Assembly (NCBI GenBank): GCA_036655755.1
Contig: JAVVPN010000115.1
Coordinates: 1-7,406 of the forward strand
Direction: 5' to 3'
DNA from: JAUNSR01 sp036655755
GTDB taxonomy: Bacteria > Bacteroidota > Bacteroidia > Bacteroidales > JAUNSR01
DNA: 7,406 nucleotides
This document shows, piece by piece, positions 1-4,942 of the stretch. Made by a program: the position numbers and the translations under genes. The number at the start of each line of letters is the position of its first letter. Position 1 is the first letter of the stretch. The notes under the pieces are model-generated. The model was not told where the DNA came from and searched no databases. It was given only the letters and a program-made list of their open reading frames with translations.

Positions 1-179
1 CGATAAAGCATTTTCATCGAATCAAGCAGATTCACTTCTTTAAAAATATTTACCTGATCAGCCAGTAATTCCTGATGCATTTGATTATGCACCAAGTCAT
101 TGCTCTGAGCGAAACCGACAAATGCGCCGGCCGCCATCATTGTTGTTAAGAGTAGTTTTGCTTTCTTTAATAATATCAT
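1..179 (-). CDS. Secreted or periplasmic protein of unknown function, N-terminal part only
   Basis: Fifty-nine codons are visible before the gene leaves the window at base 1. The N-terminus is a classical Sec signal peptide: lysines at residues 5, 6 and 8, a hydrophobic stretch rich in Leu, Thr, Met and Ala over about residues 9-23, and a probable signal peptidase I site after Phe-Ala, just before Gln25-Ser26. The mature part begins with a polar, Asn-, His- and Gln-rich stretch and shows no motif I recognise. The ATG at 179-177 overlaps the TGA of ndk as ATGA, so the gene is very likely co-transcribed and translationally coupled with ndk. The tandem ATGs at codons 14-15 are less likely starts because they would remove the charged n-region. 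Seen: signal peptide and overlap. Inferred: export to the periplasm or beyond. Function unknown. Confidence 0.75.
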   Translation of the reverse strand, partial: MILLKKAKLLLTTMMAAGAFVGFAQSNDLVHNQMHQELLADQVNIFKEVNLLDSMKMLY

Positions 180-658
180 TCTATTGTTTCTTTCAAATCT
201 ACCTCATCATCCGCATAGAGATAATGTAGTGTAGCTATATTATAATCAAATAGTTCTTCCGGACTAAAGAAGCGGGCAATCTCTTCTTTAGCTGTTCTAG
301 CCGAGTCGGACGTATGGATTACATTCTCCTGTACGCTCATGCTAAAATCGCCGCGGATTGTTCCGGGCGCGGCCATGCGACCATTTGTCACACCTGCCAT
401 TGAGTGAATTACCGGTATCGCGTTTACCCCCTGAAGGCAGCAAACTACAACCGGAGCTTCCATCATACTTTTCTTTATTCTTGGATAAAAAGGCTTATTC
501 ACCAAATGAGCATAATGTTCATCTAATATTTTTTCATCCAATTGCATCATCTTCATTCCACATAAAATGAAGCCTTTGTGTTCGAATCGGGTTAAAATCT
601 CCCCTACTAATCTGCGTTGCAAAGCCGATGGCTTTAAGATAACCAATGTGCGTTCCAT
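176..658 (-). CDS. ndk: Nucleoside-diphosphate kinase
   Basis: Cytoplasmic enzyme that moves the gamma-phosphate from an NTP, usually ATP, to an NDP or dNDP through a phosphohistidine. The 160-residue product covers the whole NDK fold and is slightly longer than typical bacterial enzymes of about 140-150 residues, the extra lying at the acidic C-terminus. Visible active-site residues are Lys9 (LVILKP), Tyr49, Thr91, Arg102 (GTIRGD), Asn112 and the phosphorylated His115 (NVIHTSDS). The oddity is His85: this position, six residues before Thr91, is Arg in well-studied NDKs (Arg88 in human NDPK), where it contacts nucleotide phosphate. The ATG at 658 has no Shine-Dalgarno sequence, only an A-rich leader, as is common in Bacteroidetes. 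A consensus-like -7 box and a dyad-rich leader of about 120 nt precede it. The downstream secreted-protein gene overlaps the stop by ATGA. Confidence 0.97.
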   Translation of the reverse strand: MERTLVILKPSALQRRLVGEILTRFEHKGFILCGMKMMQLDEKILDEHYAHLVNKPFYPRIKKSMMEAPVVVCCLQGVNAIPVIHSMAGVTNGRMAAPGTIRGDFSMSVQENVIHTSDSARTAKEEIARFFSPEELFDYNIATLHYLYADDEVDLKETIE

Positions 659-669
659 AGTATTTTCTT

Positions 670-785
670 ATTTGCAATAATGTGTTTTTATTTAAGGCGC
701 TGTAAATTTACAGAAAAAGAGACGTAAGTACCACCTTTCTTTAAAACATATTTAGTTCTATTCTAAGTTATTGATTATTGCAAAT
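670..785. repeat. 12-bp perfect inverted repeat enclosing 92 bp, upstream of ndk
   Basis: The left arm ATTTGCAATAAT at 670-681 is the exact reverse complement of ATTATTGCAAAT at 774-785. The enclosed segment 682-773 contains a second, 14-bp palindrome. The right arm overlaps the candidate -7 box of ndk (781-788); the left arm sits 12 bases before the ndk ATG. A perfect 12-bp match is more than chance usually gives in a gap of about 200 bp, although AT-richness raises that chance. It could be a pair of binding sites for one regulator, an RNA stem if transcription starts further upstream, or short recombination arms. The pairing is seen; every role is inferred. Confidence 0.55.
700..713. promoter_or_regulatory. 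14-bp perfect palindrome in the ndk leader, candidate operator
   Basis: CTGTAAATTTACAG reads identically on both strands. It lies 41 bp upstream of the ndk ATG, downstream of the candidate promoter. As RNA it offers only a 5-bp stem with an AAUU loop and no following U-run in the direction of ndk, so a terminator is unlikely. A homodimeric repressor site is the simplest reading, but I cannot assign it to a named regulator. Confidence 0.35.
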
Positions 786-808
786 TTAATAAGCTACTGA
801 ACTCCAAA
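781..808 (-). promoter_or_regulatory. Candidate Bacteroides-type promoter for ndk
   Basis: Read on the minus strand, 788-781 is TAAATTTG, a perfect match to the Bacteroides -7 consensus TAnnTTTG. A TTTG lies upstream at 808-805, but the 16-nt spacing is shorter than the roughly 20 nt expected for a -33 element, so only the -7 half is strong. Transcription would begin near 775 and leave a leader of about 115-120 nt before the ndk ATG at 658. The site falls in the 212-bp gap after recG, where ndk needs its own promoter if recG transcription ends. No convincing recG terminator hairpin was found in this gap. Confidence 0.5.
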
Positions 809-870
809 CATTTATAAAAAATATGTTTTTCGGCACATTTTTAGTTAATTCCGCTACAAAATACCTATAA

Positions 871-2967
871 TCAACTGATAAGACTCCAATCTACGCGTTT
901 CGCGAATAATTTCTGCAATTGTTTTTTCAGAATAAAATGCTCCGGCATTTCAAGCAACGGGTCTTTTTCAATCACTTCCGAAGCAAGATCACGTGCAAAC
1001 TGAAGTATCTGACCATCCTTGGCCAGATTGGCTATCTTCAAATCGAAAGCCACCCCGCTTTGCTGCGTTCCCTCCAAATCGCCCGGCCCGCGCAATTGAA
1101 GATCGGCTTCCGATATCTCAAACCCATCGTTCGTACGCACCATGATTTCCATGCGCTTACGGGTATCTTCCGATAGCTTATAAGATGTGATCAGGATACA
1201 GAATGACTGATCCGCTCCACGGCCCACGCGTCCCCGAAGCTGATGGAGCTGCGAGAGGCCAAAGCGCTCTGCACTTTCAATAATCATCACGGAGGCATTC
1301 GGTACATTCACACCCACCTCGATCACCGTAGTAGCTACCATGATATGCGCTTCGTGATTCACAAACAGTTGCATTTGCGCATCCTTGTCGGCCGGTTTCA
1401 TCTTGCCATGCACCATACAAACCTTATATTCCGGAAAAACCTCTTTTATATGTTCGAAGCCCTCTTCAAGGTTTTTATAATCGAGCTTTTCATTCTCCTC
1501 AATCAGCGGATACACGATATATACCTGACGTCCCAGCTCTAGCTGCTTTCTTACGGCCGCATAGAGCGAACCTCGCTTGTTATCATACTGATGGATGGTC
1601 TGTATCGGTTTACGGCCCGGAGGAAGCTCATCAATCACCGAAACATCCAAGTCGCCATATACCGTCATCGCCAACGTACGTGGAATCGGGGTAGCCGTCA
1701 TCACCAATACATGTGGCGGACGCGTATTCTTGCGCCACAGTTTCGAACGTTGCTCCACCCCGAAACGATGCTGCTCATCAATGATCACCATTCCCAGATT
1801 ATGAAATTGCACCGTATCTTCAATAAGCGCGTGCGTACCCACTACGAAATGGATCGATCCGTCGCGTAATCCGGCATGAATATATTCGCGTTGTTTTTTC
1901 TTTGTCGAACCTGTCAGCAAAACGATTTCGAGCCCCGTACCTTCAAGCAGTTTTTTAATCCCTTCATAATGCTGCGTCGCGAGGATCTCGGTCGGGGCCA
2001 TCAAACACGCCTGGAAGCCGTTATCCACCGCCATCAGCATCGTCATCAGCCCCACCAGGGTTTTACCGCTTCCCACGTCGCCCTGAAGCAAACGGTTCAT
2101 CTGCTTCCCGCTGCCCACGTCCAGGCGAATTTCACGCAACACCCGTTTTTGGGCGCCGGTCAGTTCAAACGGTAAATTGTTCTTATAAAAACTATTGAAG
2201 TAATCGCCGATCGACCCGAATACGAAGCCGCCCAGCTTGTTCTGGCGCAATTTCGAATAACGCAGAATATTGAGTTGCAGATAGAACAACTCCTCAAACT
2301 TCAGCCGATATTCCGCTTTGCGCAACAGGTCGGGCGATTCCGGAAAATGAATATTGCGCAACGCTTCATTCAAATAAATGCATTTTGCCCGCTGAATGAT
2401 ATACGCCGGCAAGGTTTCCGTTATCGGGCCGGGGAGTGTTTGTAAAAGCGTAAAAATAATTTTCTGAATCGCCTTTGAGTTCAGAAAATTACTTTTCATT
2501 TTTTCGGTCGTATTGTAGTATCCCTGCAATCCGGTCGGCTTATCAAGATCGAGGTCGATCGCATCGATTTCGGGATGCGCAATATTATAGCGCGACCCGA
2601 AAAGTGCCGGTTTGCCGAAAAGCGTATATTCGATACCCGGCTTGTATTTCTCGGCAATATATTTAATTCCTTTAAACCATACCAGCTCTATTACCCCCGT
2701 CCCATCCGAAAAACGGGCGGTCAGACGCGCTCCGCGTCCCTCTCCGATCGTTTCGTACGAAAGAATCTTCCCGCGCAACTGGATATAAGGCATCGAGCCG
2801 CTTATCTCACTGATTTTGTAAGTACGGCTTCGGTCAATATATTTATATGGAAAATAATGAATCAGGTCCTCCACCGAGCGGATATTGAGTTCCTTCTGAA
2901 ACAGGTCGGCACGGCGCGGCCCTACTCCTTGCAAATACTTTAAGTCACGATGTGCTAAATCCAACAT
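871..2967 (-). CDS. recG: ATP-dependent DNA helicase RecG
   Basis: Superfamily 2 double-stranded DNA translocase that remodels stalled replication forks and branch-migrates Holliday junctions. The 698-residue length is normal for the family. The first ~270 residues form the RecG N-terminal region, with an early HhH-like LQGVGPRRA at 12-20 and an OB-fold wedge domain around 60-150. Helicase motifs follow: Walker A GDVGSGKT at 296-303 (Lys302), the DEQH box at 397-400 followed by RFG, TATPIPRT at 424-431, and motif VI QLHQLRGRVGRG at 573-584. The RecG-specific translocation signature DLQLRGPGDLEGTQQSG is at 622-638. All motifs are intact. The ATG at 2967 shares one base with the ispD TAA (TAATG), so recG is probably translated by re-initiation after ispD. 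A 212-bp gap separates it from ndk. Confidence 0.98.
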   Translation of the reverse strand: MLDLAHRDLKYLQGVGPRRADLFQKELNIRSVEDLIHYFPYKYIDRSRTYKISEISGSMPYIQLRGKILSYETIGEGRGARLTARFSDGTGVIELVWFKGIKYIAEKYKPGIEYTLFGKPALFGSRYNIAHPEIDAIDLDLDKPTGLQGYYNTTEKMKSNFLNSKAIQKIIFTLLQTLPGPITETLPAYIIQRAKCIYLNEALRNIHFPESPDLLRKAEYRLKFEELFYLQLNILRYSKLRQNKLGGFVFGSIGDYFNSFYKNNLPFELTGAQKRVLREIRLDVGSGKQMNRLLQGDVGSGKTLVGLMTMLMAVDNGFQACLMAPTEILATQHYEGIKKLLEGTGLEIVLLTGSTKKKQREYIHAGLRDGSIHFVVGTHALIEDTVQFHNLGMVIIDEQHRFGVEQRSKLWRKNTRPPHVLVMTATPIPRTLAMTVYGDLDVSVIDELPPGRKPIQTIHQYDNKRGSLYAAVRKQLELGRQVYIVYPLIEENEKLDYKNLEEGFEHIKEVFPEYKVCMVHGKMKPADKDAQMQLFVNHEAHIMVATTVIEVGVNVPNASVMIIESAERFGLSQLHQLRGRVGRGADQSFCILITSYKLSEDTRKRMEIMVRTNDGFEISEADLQLRGPGDLEGTQQSGVAFDLKIANLAKDGQILQFARDLASEVIEKDPLLEMPEHFILKKQLQKLFAKRVDWSLIS

Positions 2968-3632
2968 TATTCAATCAAGGCTTCTGCTATTAATAAATCA
3001 AACGGAGTGGTGATTTTGATATTTTCCCGATTACCGGCAATACAGTGGATGGTATGTCCGGCCGCTTCAAATACAGAAGCATCATCCGTAAACGACTTAT
3101 CGTACGGCATCTCATAAGCGCTTCGTATCAGCTCCGTACGGAATGTCTGCGGAGTCTGCACCAGTTTAAACCGCTCGCGGTCTACCGGATGGCTTTTCCC
3201 GTCGGGCGTCACTTCGCGAACCGAATCAATCATATCGATCATCGGTATGGCTCCTCCGAATTGCTCTGCCGCCTGAAATGCGTTTTCAATCACCTGTTGT
3301 GATACAAACGGACGCACCCCGTCGTGAATAGCCACCAAGCCATCTCCATCAATCAGCTTCAGCCCGTTTTTTACCGAATGGAAACGTGTGCTTCCACCCT
3401 CCGCAATGCGTACCGGTACTTTAAAACAGTGTAACTCGCAAAGCGCCTCCCAATACTCCATTTGCTCTTTCGGAAGAACAAGAATCAGAGAAACCGCTTT
3501 ATCGGCATGATAAAAAGCCTGGATAGCATGCATCAAGATAGGACGCTCGCCAATGGCTATAAATTGTTTCGGCAATTCCTGCCCCATACGCAGTCCTTTT
3601 CCTCCCGCAACGATAATCGCATATCTGTTCAT
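2967..3632 (-). CDS. ispD: 2-C-methyl-D-erythritol 4-phosphate cytidylyltransferase
   Basis: Third step of the non-mevalonate (MEP) isoprenoid pathway: MEP plus CTP gives CDP-methylerythritol and pyrophosphate, in the cytoplasm. The 221-residue product is full length. The N-terminal nucleotide-binding signature AIIVAGGKGLRMG at 5-17 includes Arg15, and Lys22 in LPKQF corresponds to the catalytic Lys27 of the E. coli enzyme. Other conserved pieces are AEGGSTRFHSV at 77-87, IHDGVRPFV at 102-110, VDRERF near 150-155, LVQTPQTF at 157-164, TDDASVFE at 182-189 and NIKIT at 204-208, whose Lys206 matches the substrate-binding C-terminal lysine. The start at 3632 has a clear AAGGAG Shine-Dalgarno sequence 9 nt upstream, unusual in this window. 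The stop overlaps recG by one base. A gap of 71 bp without a visible terminator separates it from the fimbrillin-like gene upstream. Confidence 0.98.
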   Translation of the reverse strand: MNRYAIIVAGGKGLRMGQELPKQFIAIGERPILMHAIQAFYHADKAVSLILVLPKEQMEYWEALCELHCFKVPVRIAEGGSTRFHSVKNGLKLIDGDGLVAIHDGVRPFVSQQVIENAFQAAEQFGGAIPMIDMIDSVREVTPDGKSHPVDRERFKLVQTPQTFRTELIRSAYEMPYDKSFTDDASVFEAAGHTIHCIAGNRENIKITTPFDLLIAEALIE

Positions 3633-3671
3633 TTGTATCTACTCCTTTGTTATGTGGTATAAAGATACAAA
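3632..3671 (-). promoter_or_regulatory. ispD leader: Shine-Dalgarno site inside a 9-bp inverted repeat
   Basis: TTTGTATCT at 3632-3640 is perfectly complementary to AGATACAAA at 3663-3671, with a 22-nt spacer at 3641-3662. Read in the ispD direction, the spacer carries AAGGAG (3647-3642), and the last base of the 3' arm is the A of the ispD ATG. If transcribed, an RNA hairpin would place the Shine-Dalgarno sequence in the loop with the start codon at the stem base. A weak -7-like GAATTTTG (3675-3668, one mismatch to TAnnTTTG) with TTTA 19 nt further upstream overlaps the 5' arm. If that promoter is used, the repeat would instead be a DNA operator. Confidence 0.4.
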
Positions 3672-3703
3672 ATTCTGTCATTTTAGCTTCGTTGTAAAGG
3701 GAA

Positions 3704-4657
3704 TCACTTATCCGATCCGCGCCATTTTAGCTTATATTGGTAACGGGCTCCCGCCTGCCAGCGATCCGTCATCATTCTGAGTGGGAATTCTTTACGGCTT
3801 CCGTCAGCCAGGGTAAGTATGATTTTTGCCTGTGAGGTCAGTGTCTGCGGCAACATCATCAGATAACCGTCTTCTTCCAGAATATTTTTAACCTCTGCGG
3901 TTGTAGTAAGGTAATTCTGATCTTGATCAAACTGCAATCCTGCAGAATAATCGCGCTCCGAAATGGTATCATCAAGTTTCCAGCGAATCAGATAGTCATA
4001 TGATGAACCTACACGCCCTTCGCTTTCGAGACCCAAACTCAATTCGCCACACGTCTTGACTCCGGTAACGGCCACCCCTTTTATCTGAGCTCCCGCACCT
4101 TCTATAAAGAAACTTACACATGACAGTACATGCTTGAAGTTAAAGTTCACTTCCGGACTCCGTTTGGTCAAATCTACCTGTGGAATCGCAATACACAAAT
4201 CCGGCTGATGCTCAACCCGCTCAGGCACTCTGTAAATAATCGTAGGAATTTCGCCCGGGGCCGTATTTCGGACAGTGATTCCGTTTTCATCGGTCGAATA
4301 AGGAGCGTATGCAAAAAAAGACATCTTATAAGTCTCATTCTCAGGCCAAAATTGTAGTGGCGCATATTTCCATACACTTTCACCCGATTTTGATCGGATC
4401 ATGCGCTGATTATACATCTCTTCTGTATATTCCGATCCAATCTGAAATTTACGTGTTTCCGTAGTATAAGCGAATACACCCATCGACTCCAGGCTGTTTT
4501 CGGTAAGAATAAACCCTTTGGTCGCAGTAGTAAGGTTACTGAAAAAACTAACTTCCTGATGAAGCGGAAGTGCTTTATCAGGATCATTCAAATCTATAAC
4601 ACAAGAACTTAACGAACAACTTAATAATCCAACGAACAATAAGTTGAATATTCGCAT
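3704..4657 (-). CDS. Fimbrillin family (Mfa-like) lipoprotein
   Basis: Probable surface-exposed structural protein of the Bacteroidales fimbrillin-like superfamily, whose members form type V pili or stay as surface lipoproteins. I start it at the ATG at 4657 (317 residues); the frame extends two codons upstream to a TTG with no better support. The N-terminus is a lipoprotein signal with lipobox LSSC and lipidated Cys19; Asp at +3 from the Cys and further acids at +6 and +8 may favour surface export. Family hallmarks in order are ATKG at 45-48, WKYAPLQFWP at 96-105, FFAYAP at 114-119, the mid-domain NFNFKHVLSCVSF at 171-183, LMMLPQTL at 266-273, and a C-terminal W..G..Y.Y.L.W strand from Trp300. 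No Mfa2-type anchor or tip gene is in view, so it is an orphan here. The hallmark order is seen; family assignment is from recall; pilus versus lipoprotein role is open. Confidence 0.85.
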   Translation of the reverse strand: MRIFNLLFVGLLSCSLSSCVIDLNDPDKALPLHQEVSFFSNLTTATKGFILTENSLESMGVFAYTTETRKFQIGSEYTEEMYNQRMIRSKSGESVWKYAPLQFWPENETYKMSFFAYAPYSTDENGITVRNTAPGEIPTIIYRVPERVEHQPDLCIAIPQVDLTKRSPEVNFNFKHVLSCVSFFIEGAGAQIKGVAVTGVKTCGELSLGLESEGRVGSSYDYLIRWKLDDTISERDYSAGLQFDQDQNYLTTTAEVKNILEEDGYLMMLPQTLTSQAKIILTLADGSRKEFPLRMMTDRWQAGARYQYKLKWRGSDK

Positions 4658-4668
4658 AGCCAATCAAT

Positions 4669-4726
4669 TTAAGATATATTTATACTCATTTTCATCTCCT
4701 GTTTCATCCCGGAGATGAAGAAACAG
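4669..4726 (-). promoter_or_regulatory. Candidate structured leader with micro-ORF upstream of the fimbrillin-like gene
   Basis: Two stems compete. Hairpin A pairs TTCATCTCC (4691-4699) with GGAGATGAA (4711-4719), 9 bp around an 11-nt loop. Hairpin B pairs CTGTTTC (4699-4705) with GAAACAG (4720-4726), 7 bp. They cannot form fully at once because they share base 4699 and each stem crosses the other's loop. In the fimbrillin direction an AGGAG (4700-4696) is held mostly in hairpin A and is followed by ATGAAAATG and a micro-ORF, MKMSINIS or MSINIS, stopping at 4669, 11 nt before the fimbrillin ATG. The layout resembles an attenuator or uORF leader, but neither hairpin is followed by a U-run. Sequence facts are seen; function is speculative. 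Confidence 0.3.
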
Positions 4727-4777
4727 CCTCTTCCCGGATCACTCTAAAAAACGAGTCGTCTCCCAAAAAGCCATTTC

Positions 4778-4888
4778 AGTGTGTTAATTTAAATCAACTT
4801 ATCAAAACACACAAATAAAATATCACATTCCTAATTAATTTGGATTTACTTTCATTTAACCTAATGCCATTATTTTATTTAACACACT
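4778..4888. repeat. 10-bp perfect inverted repeat enclosing 91 bp
   Basis: AGTGTGTTAA at 4778-4787 is the reverse complement of TTAACACACT at 4879-4888, with 91 bp of AT-rich DNA between. A third partial copy, AACACAC at 4806-4812, also complements the left arm over 7 bp. The repeat lies upstream of the fimbrillin-like gene. Chance is plausible at this length in AT-rich DNA; repeated regulator sites or short recombination arms are alternatives. Confidence 0.35.
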
Positions 4889-4942
4889 CCTCCAAAGCAT
4901 TCGTAATTTAGAATAAAAACAAAAGAGTGCACGTTCCGTCGC

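Larger units (their letters stand above)
4658..4942. other. 285-bp AT-rich intergenic region between the CLC and fimbrillin-like genes
   Basis: The gap holds no credible gene longer than a few codons. From the CLC end it has a T-rich stretch on the minus strand just after the CLC stop but no stable hairpin, so no confident terminator. The middle is strongly AT-rich and carries a 10-bp inverted repeat (4778-4888). The end near the fimbrillin gene carries overlapping hairpin-forming repeats (4691-4726). No site matches TAnnTTTG fully on the minus strand; the nearest is TTTATTTG at 4819-4812, without a -33 partner. The fimbrillin promoter is therefore probably here but not identified. Confidence 0.6.

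Noticed and set aside
812..832. A-run/T-run stem after recG as a terminator
   Set aside because: The pairing is only A-U, a few bases long, with no GC stem and no clean following U-tract.
3499..3681. 60-codon minus-strand frame starting upstream of ispD
   Set aside because: It runs out of frame through the start of ispD, its product has no recognisable motif, and ispD has the Shine-Dalgarno site and a full family match.
4658..4663. TTG at 4663 as start of the fimbrillin-like gene
   Set aside because: The ATG two codons later gives a normal lipoprotein signal peptide and no ribosome site favours the TTG.
4864..4911. 15-codon plus-strand ORF in the intergenic region
   Set aside because: Too short, no ribosome-binding site and no coding signal; expected by chance in AT-rich DNA.
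4927..4942. Possible terminator after the CLC gene (GTGCAC followed by a T-rich stretch)
   Set aside because: GTGCAC is a 6-bp palindrome with no loop and no longer stem can be built, so there is only a T-rich tract.
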